Source: Bdellovibrio svalbardensis
GTDB lineage: Bacteria; Bdellovibrionota; Bdellovibrionia; Bdellovibrionales; Bdellovibrionaceae
Assembly: GCF_029531655.1 (NCBI RefSeq)
Contig: NZ_JANRMI010000002.1
Location: 744,001 to 808,000 of the forward strand
Direction: 5' to 3'
Length of the DNA: 64,000 nucleotides
Each line of letters begins with the position of its first letter. Positions within the stretch are counted from its first letter, which is position 1. Shown here piece after piece: positions 39,448 to 47,908 of the stretch. A program made the position numbers and the translations under genes. Under the pieces are notes generated by a model. It ran no database searches. It worked only from the letters and a program-made list of their open reading frames with translations, and was not told the origin of the DNA.

Positions 39448-40317
39448 TCAATGGTAAGAGAAGAGGAAGTCGGTGTGGTTGGTGAGGTTATCAGTATACA
39501 TGATGTAGCCGCCGCGGTTGTAGCGGCTGACTTGGAAGATGAGTTCTGAATTCCCATCATTGTCATAGTCGCCAGCGTCTACTAGGGTCATACCTGAATC
39601 TAAGTATTCAATATTCCCATTTCGTTTAATCAAATACCAGGCTCTTGAATATGCTACTTCAGGTGGGCCATCACAGTTGTAAGGGCCAAGATCCAAACCT
39701 ACGACTTTTAGATCGTTGGTATTCTTATAAGCCTTAACGATCTTTAGATCTTTATCTGTGTATTTCCAGTCCTTGTAAGGGCTGCTAGGATCTTCGCAAT
39801 TCTTTACGTCTGGGAAGTTCTTTCGAAACTGCTTTCGAACGTCTACCTCTAACTCTTTCGTGAGCTTCGCTGGTTTCCATTTCTCAGGATCATTATTGAA
39901 TTTGCCAGTCGTAAGAACAAGTGGAAGATAGACCCTTTGGTCTGTCCAGGTACTAAATTCGTCTGAGAGCTTTCCAATTGAAGGAGTTTTATCAACGGGG
40001 CTTGTGATCTTTTGTAAACCAATTCGCGAAATTGAAGTGGCAGTCTTATCATCATTATCAGTTGTGACTTCACCGATGTTCTTCCCATCAAAGGTTACAG
40101 TCCAAGTGGTCTTTTTAAAAGCCTGATTGTCAGTAGTCCATTTTCCATTTTTTTTATAAAAGACCGCTCTCACGGTTCTAATCTCTTTAGACTCCTCCCC
40201 AGGTGAAGCTGGAGTTTTGGAATACTCAAGAATTCCAATTTTTGCGCTATTTTCAGCAAGAGCAGAAATTACAAATAGAATTGAGAAAGTAAAAAGAGAC
40301 AAAGCCAAATTAGTCAT
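39448..40317 (-). CDS. Secreted protein with calcium-binding-like loop
   Basis: 289 aa. Signal peptide LALSLFTFSILFVISALAEN. Near the C-terminus VDAGDYDNDGNSELIFQVS is a typical D-x-D-x-D-G calcium loop, as in FG-GAP/VCBS-type repeats. The rest is beta-rich without further motifs. It converges with the HELLH gene with only 12 bases between. Periplasmic or secreted; function unknown. Confidence 0.65.
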   Translation of the reverse strand: MTNLALSLFTFSILFVISALAENSAKIGILEYSKTPASPGEESKEIRTVRAVFYKKNGKWTTDNQAFKKTTWTVTFDGKNIGEVTTDNDDKTATSISRIGLQKITSPVDKTPSIGKLSDEFSTWTDQRVYLPLVLTTGKFNNDPEKWKPAKLTKELEVDVRKQFRKNFPDVKNCEDPSSPYKDWKYTDKDLKIVKAYKNTNDLKVVGLDLGPYNCDGPPEVAYSRAWYLIKRNGNIEYLDSGMTLVDAGDYDNDGNSELIFQVSRYNRGGYIMYTDNLTNHTDFLFSYH

Positions 40318-40380
40318 ACCTTAATGTTAGACAAGGTAATTTGACATGACAAGATATTGTTTATAGGTGAGCATTTTGGG

Positions 40381-40857
40381 ATGCGGAATGATGGGAATGA
40401 ACCGAAGGAATCTAGATTAACTTATGCTGCGATTGTGGTCTTAGTGGCTTTGCTTTTGCCGTTAGGGCAGTGGCTAAAGTCGGAAATATGGTCTTCGGAA
40501 GTCGCTTCAAAATTGGATCAAGACAAGGAACTTAGAAAAGCCAAGGTCACAGCGAATTTCAAAGAAGGTGACTTAGTATCTGTGGCAGATCTTCTGGTAT
40601 TCCATAAAGAGCTGGTTGGGAAGAGAGTCAGAGTTAGAGGGGATCTACAAAAGGTGGATCTGACTCAAACATATCTGTCAGATCTGCCATGTGGTCGAAA
40701 ATTTACAAATGACATTCACGTGATAGAACAATCCGGAACTCCCGGATTTGGATTAAAAGGCCTCGTTGAGATCGAAGGCAACCTAGAAGGCCTCTCAGTA
40801 CTTGTTCCCAAATCAATAAAGCAAATCAATAAACTCGACCCCAAAGACTGCGAATAG
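40381..40857 (+). CDS. Single-TM protein with OB-fold-like domain
   Basis: 158 aa from the ATG at 40381; a TTG at 40357 is the longer option. One TM near the N-terminus (YAAIVVLVALLLPLGQWL), a short acidic/basic helix, and a beta-barrel-like part (VGKRVRVRGDLQKVDLTQTY; LKGLVEIEGNLEGLSVLVP) that resembles small OB-fold modules of membrane proteins. Unknown role. Confidence 0.55.
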   Translation: MRNDGNEPKESRLTYAAIVVLVALLLPLGQWLKSEIWSSEVASKLDQDKELRKAKVTANFKEGDLVSVADLLVFHKELVGKRVRVRGDLQKVDLTQTYLSDLPCGRKFTNDIHVIEQSGTPGFGLKGLVEIEGNLEGLSVLVPKSIKQINKLDPKDCE

Positions 40858-40916
40858 AATGAAGATTTCTTTATTGGAGAAAATCAGCAGATAAACGAAT
40901 CAGGACTGAGTAAGTA

Positions 40917-41483
40917 ATGTCTTTTAGATTTCAAATATTTACTTTCGGAGCTTTAACTCTAATTGGCCTCGGTTCAATTGCTATTGGTGTATTTAGAACG
41001 AGAAAGTCTGCTCAAGGAGCTAAGGTATATTTGACTATAGGTGTATTTGCACTTTTGGGTGGAGCTTATTTTTTCGTAAATCCTCCGGGAATCCACGAAG
41101 GACCCGGTCCAATGGAGCGCTGTATTTCAGAATTCAGTAAAGCTGTGGCGAATTCAAAACTTTTCGCTGGCGATTTAAAAGAAAAAACGGCTTGTTTAAA
41201 TGACTCGGTCAGTGAATTTAAGAACGAAGATCTTTTAGTTGATAATATTATCGACGTGGCGGTGGCTAATCAAAGTAAAGTCGATGAAGACTTCCAATAC
41301 CTGGTGGGCACCGTATTTATCTCCTCAACAGAAAGCTTTGCTAAGAAACTCAAAGTACAAAAGCCAGCTGACCAAAAGTACCTTTGTAATATAGTAACCA
41401 ATACAATCCCTGATCATCCAATTCCTGGTGACGACCCTAGGGTTTTAATTCTCGAGTCTCTTTGCAAATTAAGTGATGAGTAA
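40917..41483 (+). CDS. Two-TM hypothetical protein
   Basis: 188 aa. TM1 (FGALTLIGLGSIAIGVFRTR), TM2 (YLTIGVFALLGGAYFFV), then about 120 residues outside the membrane, helical, with Cys residues (ERCISEF; KTACLNDSV; YLCNIVTN; ESLCKLSDE) likely forming disulfides. Located 59 bp after the OB-like gene, probably the same transcript. No recognised family. Confidence 0.55.
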   Translation: MSFRFQIFTFGALTLIGLGSIAIGVFRTRKSAQGAKVYLTIGVFALLGGAYFFVNPPGIHEGPGPMERCISEFSKAVANSKLFAGDLKEKTACLNDSVSEFKNEDLLVDNIIDVAVANQSKVDEDFQYLVGTVFISSTESFAKKLKVQKPADQKYLCNIVTNTIPDHPIPGDDPRVLILESLCKLSDE

Positions 41484-41578
41484 TAGGTAGTAGGGGCACT
41501 GTTCACTACCATGCCGGTGAGATTTGTTACATAGTTCTTTGGGCATAGGATTCCTGTTTGATATGTTTCCCGTGTGGG

Positions 41579-41803
41579 CTACTTCAGCTTGCAAGCCTTT
41601 GGCTCTTTAGGACTGTCGCCGCGGGCGTTTCTGCAGGTGCGGTTGGAGTAGTCCCAGCAGCCGCCGTTGTCTTGGCAGCGGTCGATGAGATAGTAGTCGC
41701 GGCTAAATCCGTGGCTTGCGAAAATAAATAACTCATGACCAACTAGCGGTACTGATACTAAAGTAATAATCCCAGCAATACCGATAAATATCTTGTTTCT
41801 CAT
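41579..41803 (-). CDS. Small Cys-rich anchored protein
   Basis: 74 aa. N-terminal TM anchor (KIFIGIAGIITLVSVPLVGH), then an external region with CQDNGGCWDYSNRTCRNAR and a final Cys. Six-residue-scale spacing of the Cys suggests a tight disulfide knot. Similar in style to the 8162-8428 protein. Last island gene before the tRNA remnant. Confidence 0.55.
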   Translation of the reverse strand: MRNKIFIGIAGIITLVSVPLVGHELFIFASHGFSRDYYLIDRCQDNGGCWDYSNRTCRNARGDSPKEPKACKLK

Positions 41804-42339
41804 CTAAGTAGTATCGGGAAAGTGATCCCACCTCTCAATGCCAAACCGATCTGTAAAATTAAATTGTCAGCTCGTGACGACAAGTGTTTTCAAAATATAA
41901 AAAACAATCTCCACCCTCCGGCGAAGTTGCTATTTCAGTTTTAAATTGAAGTGCAATCTAATCTTTTTGATGTAGTTGGCTCTAGGTTTCTTGGAACTAA
42001 ATTTATTGTGGGAGGTATAATGACAGTCGGGCATTTTTAGGCAAAAAATCAATTTTCAAAAGTTGCAGATGGCAAATTCAAGGCTAACTTTTGAAATTTA
42101 AAAAATAGATATTTGCGCTTTTTCATAGCGTTTGACGCTATTTAGGAAGTTAGCTTTTGAAAGGGTTAGGCAATTTGAAATGTGAGGAAGTAGGGGCGAC
42201 GAGGGTCCACGGAGGGTCCACGAGCTCTCGAAAAGCACCGAAATTGATCGAAAAATTCCGAACTGAAATTTCAAGTAAGTGTACGTTATTGTTGGTAAAT
42301 ACTAATAAAACTAAGATGTTACAAATTTGCCTGTTGCGT
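41804..42339. other. 536 bp AT-rich island end, no gene called
   Basis: Contains the imperfect direct pair GGCTAACTTTTGAAA (42083) and GTTAGCTTTTGAAA (42150), the small hairpin TAGCGTTTGACGCTA, and the direct repeat GGGTCCACGGAGGGTCCACG near 42200. An open frame on the plus strand crosses the tRNA remnant and has no ribosome site, so it is not called. The layout (short direct repeats near a tRNA end) would suit recombinase arm sites. Confidence 0.4.
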
Positions 42340-42385
<46 letters not shown>

Positions 42386-42423
42386 ATTTTCTTAAAATTT
42401 TCTAAAACAGAAAAGTTCGAATT

Positions 42424-42457
42424 AAAAGGCCAACTCAAACAAGTTGGCCTTTTTTAT
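42424..42457 (+). terminator. Rho-independent terminator after the tRNA remnant
   Basis: AAAAGGCCAACTC aaac AAGTTGGCCTTTTTT. It belongs to the original tRNA transcription unit. Confidence 0.9.
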
Positions 42458-42523
42458 TTTTAACTTCACTTGCGGCGCCGGTGGCGCATTGCATTTCAGA
42501 CTCACAGTTGTCTAATGTAAACA

Positions 42524-42658
42524 ATGACTGCCCCCGTTAGTGATTTAGAGCCGGTTCAAAGCGCATTCCTGATCTCACGAGGTCGTATTCCTACTAAAAA
42601 TGAAGTTCATCCGTTTTTGCGCGAAATTTCAAGTATTGGTAACGTTACGACTTCCTAA
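42524..42658 (+). pseudogene. Short gene fragment beside the island end
   Basis: An ATG at 42524 opens a 44-codon frame with normal-looking coding (VSDLEPVQSAFLISRGRIPT) that overlaps the end of the SRPBCC gene on the other strand. No full domain. It may be the start of a gene cut by rearrangement at the island boundary. Confidence 0.3.
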
Positions 42659-43177
42659 ATAAGCTTCGAGCTTATCAAACATTTCGGTCCATCCTTGAAT
42701 GCAGTCTTTTTTCATTTCAGCCGGAATTCCTTCTTGAGTAAACAGGATACGACTCTTCTTTTCGTCTACTGAATCAAATTCGAAAGTGATATAACCAAGT
42801 TCCGGCCAGTCTCCGGGCATCTGTGCTTCTTGAGCTGAAATAGCTCGCCCATTTTTATCGGCGAACTGATCTGTCAAGACGATACGTTCATTTTCAATGA
42901 TTTCTTCAAACAGACCAGTCATTCCATCTCCGCCACCCTGATTAGAGCCCTTCATATTAATGAAGTATTTCCCGCCCTTACGAAAATCTATATCGACTCG
43001 GTCAGCATAAAGCCCTTTGGGCCACCACCAAGCTTTAAGAGCATCAGAAGTTTTGAATGCCTTAAAAAGTTGATCGACGGGCACATTGAAAGAGTGTTCC
43101 ATTTCAATCAAGGGAGATTGAGATGTAGAATTTTTGTGAACTGTTGAATGAGTGCTTTTTTCCGTCGATGTTTGCAT
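42629..43177 (-). CDS. SRPBCC/AHSA1-family protein
   Basis: 182 aa from the ATG at 43177 (AAGGAG upstream). Typical AHSA1-like START-superfamily start: SFNVPVDQLFKAFKTSDALK followed by AWWWPKGLYADRV, and the usual late pattern FTQEGIPAEMKKDCIQGWTE. Ligand-binding fold; function in bacteria mostly unknown, often with ArsR-type regulators, but none is adjacent here. Normal length. Confidence 0.85.
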   Translation of the reverse strand: MQTSTEKSTHSTVHKNSTSQSPLIEMEHSFNVPVDQLFKAFKTSDALKAWWWPKGLYADRVDIDFRKGGKYFINMKGSNQGGGDGMTGLFEEIIENERIVLTDQFADKNGRAISAQEAQMPGDWPELGYITFEFDSVDEKKSRILFTQEGIPAEMKKDCIQGWTEMFDKLEAYLGSRNVTNT

Positions 43178-43254
43178 GGAAACTCCTTCTGTAAAATTAG
43201 GATGGTAGTACAAAATATCAGACTGTAAATGATCGAGTTAGTGTATATATACAA

Positions 43255-43353
43255 CTACGAAGGGGCTAAGGTAGGAACCTGAGATAGCCCGCGCTACATA
43301 TACCCTACCTCATGGAATGGGGAAGGGGATATCGGCACCAGTTTTTTCCCTGG
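43255..43353 (+). repeat. Family B element, copy B7
   Basis: GCCCGCGCTACATATACCC, hairpin CCCTACCTCAT...ATGGGGAAGGGG, then ATATCGGCACCAG. Diverged but in the same order as the other copies. Confidence 0.6.
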
Positions 43354-43365
43354 TGTTAAGTTTGC

Positions 43366-43405
43366 CAGCACGTTTGTAGACGTTGTTGGGATTAAAAGCA
43401 TTAGA
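43366..43405 (+). promoter_or_regulatory. Promoter-like box P5
   Basis: CAGCACGTTTGTAGACGTTG then GGGATTAAAAGCATTAG, about 40 bp before the start at 43445, again directly after a B element. Confidence 0.5.
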
Positions 43406-43444
43406 ATTGTGGACTAACTGCCTGTCGTGATATAGTAGCTCTTC

Positions 43445-43906
43445 ATGGAACACACTGATTCAGTAAAAAAAATGTGGCTGAAGTATCACGAGGCACTTGG
43501 AGTTCCAGCTCCATTCGAAATCGTAGCCGACTTTTTTTCGGATAACGACAAGGAAGCGACCGAACTTTCTATCCTCGTAGATCAAGGTATCAAACGTGCC
43601 ACGGCATCCGCTCTTTGGGCTTTTGAAAAAACTGGAACTCAAATTCCCGTAGTTGGCGGAATTTTTTTAGTCGTTGATGGACGGGGTGAAGCGGTTTGCA
43701 TCGTGAAAACGACAAAGGTGTCTATTATCTCCTTCAATGAAATTAGCGAAGAAAATGCCTTTAGAGAAGGAGAGGGTGATCGCACTCTCGAATATTGGCG
43801 TCGAGTTCACGTCGAGTATTATAAAAGACAGTTTGCGCCATTGAATCTCAACTTCGAAGAATCGATGCCTATAGTATTCGAGGAATTCGAAAAGATTTTT
43901 CCCTAA
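43445..43906 (+). CDS. ASCH-domain protein
   Basis: 153 aa. ASCH pattern: QGIKRATASALWAFEKTG near the middle, then FLVVDGRGEAVCIVKTTKVS and EENAFREGEGDRTLEYWRRV, with the terminal VFEEFEKIFP. ASCH domains bind RNA and some hydrolyse acylated cytidine. Normal length for stand-alone ASCH proteins. Preceded by B7/P5. Confidence 0.85.
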   Translation: MEHTDSVKKMWLKYHEALGVPAPFEIVADFFSDNDKEATELSILVDQGIKRATASALWAFEKTGTQIPVVGGIFLVVDGRGEAVCIVKTTKVSIISFNEISEENAFREGEGDRTLEYWRRVHVEYYKRQFAPLNLNFEESMPIVFEEFEKIFP

Positions 43907-43927
43907 GCGATCAAAAACTAAGACAAT

Positions 43928-45172
43928 CTATTCGTGATTTTCTAGCGAAGAACTAAAAGGCCCGCTTTTTTGACCATTCAGAACTTTCTTCGTTACTTCA
44001 TAGGCGTCGTCACCCTCTGACACTTTTATTTCTGGTTTAAGACCAATTCTTTCTATGAAACGATGGTCATAATATTCGCTATACTGGGTCGGAATACTAA
44101 CTTTGATTTTACTATTGGGTAAAACCACCATTCCTGCATTTGAAAAATGAAAGGTTCCATTGGTGTTTTCACCAACTTTTGTTACATATTTGTTCCATTC
44201 AAAAGCTGCGATCGTAAATTCACAACTTGAGCTACAGGCGCGATCCATTAGAATGTAAATCGGCTTTTTGAAACCGGTAACAGGATCCGATCTTTTTCCG
44301 CCGCCCTTATCGGTGCGAATATACTCTGGTGGTAGCTGACCACTTAAAGCCAAGTTGTATTGCTCTTTAGTATTATCGAGGCCATTCTCAAGATATGGTG
44401 GGATTTGCAATTTTTGTATTTTCTTATTGATTATTTGAACCTTATTTTTAGTGACAGCTAAAGCCAAGGTTTCTGCGGTTTGACTACGATACTGCTTAGA
44501 AATCGGATGCTCAAAGGGATGACCAAATAATAATTGTGCTAGCTCCATCCCCTTGGTGTCGTCGCCCCCGATATTACCTCTAAGATCTATGACAATCGCA
44601 TCTGCATTCTTTTTCAATGCAGATGCTGAAGGAATAAATCCCGTCCATTCTTCGCTTTGTCTGTCAGGAAATTCGGTAATCGAAATGTATAGGACTTTTT
44701 TCTTGCCGACGCGGTCAATTCTAGTTTCCCAGAATTTATTAGGATCTTTAATGTTATTTGCGCCAACATGCCCAACATCTAATTGCTTTTGCTCGCTACG
44801 CTTCTTGCTGACGTTACCCATGTAATAGGCCGCCATATGATTGTCAGGAATTATAAAAAGAGATTCATCAATGCGGTCATGAAATTCAGCCATCGTCGCC
44901 TGTTTAGAAATATCTTTCAAAGCCGTGATCGCTTTAGAAAAAGAATCGCCAGGGACGTACTTGCGACCGCCATATCCATTTGAGAGAGCAAAAATAAGAA
45001 AATCAATATCTTCAGCAGCTTGATTTGCAGATAATTTTTCAGCGAAATTCAATGATACCTGATCTGAAATAATAAGATCATCAGAAGTCCATTTTTTCGG
45101 TTTCGTCTGGCATGAGCAAAGAACAAAAATGGTGATCAAAACGAATTTGAATTTTAAACAATTACTCGACAT
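43928..45172 (-). CDS. S41-family protease lipoprotein
   Basis: 414 aa. Lipobox LCSCQ (Cys about residue 21). The S41/TSPc domain is seen in VIDLRGNIGGDDTKGMELAQ (about residue 200) and ILMDRACSSSCEFTIAAFEW (about 310), the latter carrying the probable catalytic Ser. No PDZ domain is evident, so it is of the short C-terminal-processing type. Probably degrades envelope or prey proteins in the periplasm. Confidence 0.8.
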   Translation of the reverse strand: MSSNCLKFKFVLITIFVLCSCQTKPKKWTSDDLIISDQVSLNFAEKLSANQAAEDIDFLIFALSNGYGGRKYVPGDSFSKAITALKDISKQATMAEFHDRIDESLFIIPDNHMAAYYMGNVSKKRSEQKQLDVGHVGANNIKDPNKFWETRIDRVGKKKVLYISITEFPDRQSEEWTGFIPSASALKKNADAIVIDLRGNIGGDDTKGMELAQLLFGHPFEHPISKQYRSQTAETLALAVTKNKVQIINKKIQKLQIPPYLENGLDNTKEQYNLALSGQLPPEYIRTDKGGGKRSDPVTGFKKPIYILMDRACSSSCEFTIAAFEWNKYVTKVGENTNGTFHFSNAGMVVLPNSKIKVSIPTQYSEYYDHRFIERIGLKPEIKVSEGDDAYEVTKKVLNGQKSGPFSSSLENHE

Positions 45173-45269
45173 GGAACTAGCTTCACATCATGAAATTCGC
45201 TGGTCATCATTTTAGGCTTTCTATAGACTTAAGACTTACTCCGCGCATCGAAACCAAATGGTTTGCGGC

Positions 45270-45908
45270 CTAGCCTCGTTCCTCCATGAAGGCTTCAAAA
45301 TCTTTAAAGAGATCTTTTGAAGACTCAACCTGCATAATTACTAAATCAACGTTTTGCGCTAGCTTTCGGATCAGCGAGTCAGGTGGCAAGGAACGCTGAT
45401 CGGTGATCAAGAAAAAGCGGTAACCAAAGATACAAGATTCAATGGCATTGAGATTTTTGATGCGAACTCGTTGCGGAGCTGACAAGGTAGCCACATATTC
45501 GGGTTGATAGGCAGCCCAAAATTGATAGTCGTTTTCTTCAAGAAAGCGGCCGTTGTAATCCTGGGCTAGGCGCTCAAAACTGCCGCCCAATAAGTCCTCA
45601 TCCTGTGAGGCCAAGATCAAATGCTGCTTAAGTGCTAAACCCACCATGAAATATAACAATGCCGCGCGGGCAATCTTGTGATGGTGTTCAGCGCCATAGA
45701 AAGTTTCGTAGTAATCAGGTTCAGTGGTTTTCTTCAAAAATTTTCGATCTTTAAAAAACTCGATGGTGAAGGCTGCGTTGCGTTCAAAGCGCTTTTGACA
45801 AACTTCACAAAGCATTAGCGTCGGATTTTGGGGTGCTGCCATCCAAACGGGAAATAAATGTTCAGAATGAAGTGACGCTTTTTTAGAACAAAGAGGGCAG
45901 GTTTGCAT
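45270..45908 (-). CDS. HNH-like zinc protein
   Basis: 212 aa from the ATG at 45908. The N-terminal motif TCPLCSKKASLHSEHLFPVW followed by CEVCQKRFERN gives the C-x2-C ... EHxxP ... C-x2-C layout of HNH endonuclease-like zinc proteins. The remaining 160 residues are alpha/beta without recognised motifs. The frame is open upstream into repeat-like DNA, but the first Met near the motif is the natural start. Nuclease activity not certain. Confidence 0.65.
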   Translation of the reverse strand: MQTCPLCSKKASLHSEHLFPVWMAAPQNPTLMLCEVCQKRFERNAAFTIEFFKDRKFLKKTTEPDYYETFYGAEHHHKIARAALLYFMVGLALKQHLILASQDEDLLGGSFERLAQDYNGRFLEENDYQFWAAYQPEYVATLSAPQRVRIKNLNAIESCIFGYRFFLITDQRSLPPDSLIRKLAQNVDLVIMQVESSKDLFKDFEAFMEERG

Positions 45909-46146
45909 TTTTAAAAAAATAGCACAGGGCTTTAGCGCTGCCAAGCAAGTGATGGCTCTGCTTCTACCAGCCCCGCCAGGCCTATGGCTTTGTAGCCACC
46001 ATTGGGGCCACACTATCTTCACGTGCACCGCTTAATGCTACCAGTTTCGTACGTATATAGTTCTTCGCAGACCTCATTCTTCATGGTAGTTTTCCAACCT
46101 CCAAACCACACTTTATTCTAAGTGGTTTGACAAAAATTGAGGTCCT

Positions 46147-46686
46147 ATGAAAATGAATTTAGCTGCATTTGTTTCGATTTTCTTTGTTCTTATCACAACA
46201 GCCAAAGCGGATTATCCAACGGCACTTCGGCAAGCTAAGATCACCGTTTTAATCAAAAAATCTATTTTTAAACCGACCGAAAGTGGGATTCCCGCATTTG
46301 ACGTCAGTGACGTTTGTACAAAGGAAAGCCTGATTAATGTCTATCAAGATGTTTTGTCGATCACCCCAGAGGATCTTTCGTTGGTAAGATGCGATGGCGA
46401 GCTACAAGGTCAAAAGGTATCGGTTGTAGCCGGCGGAGCCGTGCTCCTTTATCAAGACACAAGCTTAGACCGGACGTTGAAATCTGTCACTTTGGCTTTA
46501 AGCTGGGGTCCAGCTTATTATGAAACTCCAATGCTCACACACTCTGCATCCTCAGATCCTTGGCTGAGTTACCAAGCTGTGCTCTCTCCGGTCTCTGTAG
46601 GAAAAATAGTCGACAATGTTCCACAGCCACCAGAACCCTCTGAATACTTTTCTGCCATAGTGATGATTCAAGATCAGAGTCGATAG
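46147..46686 (+). CDS. Secreted hypothetical protein
   Basis: 179 aa. Signal peptide LAAFVSIFFVLITTAKADYP. The mature part is beta-rich, with VSDVCTKESLINVYQDVL and VRCDGELQGQKVSVVAG showing a Cys pair. Ribosome site GAGGTCCT before the ATG. No domain recognised. Probably periplasmic. Confidence 0.6.
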   Translation: MKMNLAAFVSIFFVLITTAKADYPTALRQAKITVLIKKSIFKPTESGIPAFDVSDVCTKESLINVYQDVLSITPEDLSLVRCDGELQGQKVSVVAGGAVLLYQDTSLDRTLKSVTLALSWGPAYYETPMLTHSASSDPWLSYQAVLSPVSVGKIVDNVPQPPEPSEYFSAIVMIQDQSR

Positions 46687-46785
46687 ATTTAAAGAGGCGA
46701 GGCGGTGAAGGTGTTTAATTCATAAAAATGAGCCTGCCTCCAGGCAATTCTCAACGCTATGATTTTCAATAAATGAAATCAGGCG

Positions 46786-46955
46786 TGGAGTGGTGAAAAG
46801 CGGCAAACTGCGTCTTTGGCAGGTCTCTCCTTGCTCTGGCGCAGGCTCATGCCTCTGTCCCTTAAGGCTGTCGCTCAAAAATACCGTCATGGCATTTTCT
46901 CTAACGTAGCCTATGCATACGCCTCCGTGGCAGGAAAGACCCTTCTTCTCGATAA
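46786..46955 (+). repeat. Family A repeat, copy A11, expanded
   Basis: Starts GAGTGGTGAAAAGCGG, has AACGTAGCCTATGCATACGCC in the middle and ends near CTTCTTCTCGATAAT. About 60 bp of extra sequence (CGCAGGCTCATGCCTCTGTC) lies within the left arm, so it is another interrupted copy. It lies well outside the tRNA boundary of the island. Confidence 0.65.
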
Positions 46956-46988
46956 TTTAGGTCCATTGTTTTCTAATTAATATAATCT

Positions 46989-47023
46989 AAAGCCGCGTTG
47001 AGTACTATCAGCGCGGCTTTTTT
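46989..47023 (+). terminator. Rho-independent terminator
   Basis: AAAGCCGCGTTGAG ... CAGCGCGGCTTTTTTC. No gene is seen between the A11 repeat and this hairpin. Confidence 0.85.
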
Positions 47024-47297
47024 CTTTCCGAAGGATGTTTTCGGAAAATGCTATTTGTGATTCTTGTAGAACACGCACCGTTTCTGACGGTGGCGTAAGT
47101 TTTCGGGTTCAATTTTGTTTTGGAGAGAGTTGAAACAGGTAATAAAATATTAGCAGCAGGGCGAAGATAAATTGAACTGAATTTCCGCATTACGAATGCT
47201 TGAAATCTTTATTAAAACAGAAAACTAACAATACAAAGAAGAGTGAGTTGATTTAGAAGAGTCCAACCAAAAACGGCAATCGCCAGAAGGAGATACT

Positions 47298-47591
47298 ATG
47301 AAAACTTTAGTGTTCATTTCCCTTGTCGCATTCTCAAACATGTCTTTCGCTGCTGAGTTAAATTTAAGCGAGACCCAAGTAAATGCTTTGGAAAACATCG
47401 TGAAAGCAAACTTGGGTGAAGAGAGAGCTATGGAGGGGGCTGGCTATTGTGAAGAAATTGAAAACAATCAAGTCCAATGCTCTTGGTACATCGAAGGTAC
47501 AGGAAGAACACCTGATACCATGAATGGTGTTTTCGAAGTGATTGATGGAGAGTTTAAGCTAGTAGAGGCCTTCGAAGAGTACGGTTGCTAG
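47298..47591 (+). CDS. Small secreted protein
   Basis: 97 aa with AAGGAG before the ATG. Signal peptide LVFISLVAFSNMSFAAEL. The mature part is acidic, with Cys residues (GYCEEIENNQVQCSWYIEG and a final EEYGC), suggesting a disulfide. Closed by the terminator at 47630. Function unknown. Confidence 0.65.
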   Translation: MKTLVFISLVAFSNMSFAAELNLSETQVNALENIVKANLGEERAMEGAGYCEEIENNQVQCSWYIEGTGRTPDTMNGVFEVIDGEFKLVEAFEEYGC

Positions 47592-47629
47592 TCCGATCTT
47601 ATTTTAAAATTCTTTAATAATTAGTGAGA

Positions 47630-47661
47630 AGCCAGAAGTCGTAAAGCTTCTGGCTGTTTAA
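47630..47661 (+). terminator. Rho-independent terminator
   Basis: AGCCAGAAG tcgtaaag CTTCTGGCT followed by GTTTAATT. Confidence 0.75.
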
Positions 47662-47720
47662 TTATCGTTCCGGGAATCATTTTCTAAGGTCCCGGGCCAG
47701 AGATGTAATGTTGGTATTCT

Positions 47721-47885
47721 TTATTCTTGGATGCGCAACCACTGACGGTTTTTAGAGTTGCGCGCTTCATTTATGATTTGATAGAGATTTGCGTCAACTT
47801 TAGATCGAGATGCTTTAACTTTCCCAGCTCTGATTCGTTCAATTTCGGCGATAAGATTCTTATAAAGTAGATTGGAAAAAATGTT
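47721..47885 (-). pseudogene. Short coding-like remnant
   Basis: On the minus strand a 54-codon frame reads like protein (LIAEIERIRAGKVKASRSKV ... INEARNSKNRQWLRIQE then stop) but has no good start and follows a stop in the same frame. Probably the 3' end of a decayed gene. Confidence 0.35.
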
Positions 47886-47908
47886 TTACTGAACCTGGGC
47901 CGTAAGTT

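Noticed and set aside
45909-46028. Longer start for the HNH-like gene
   Set aside because: The added residues are low-quality, Arg/Pro/Trp-rich and lack a ribosome site; the Met at 45908 sits right before the zinc motif.
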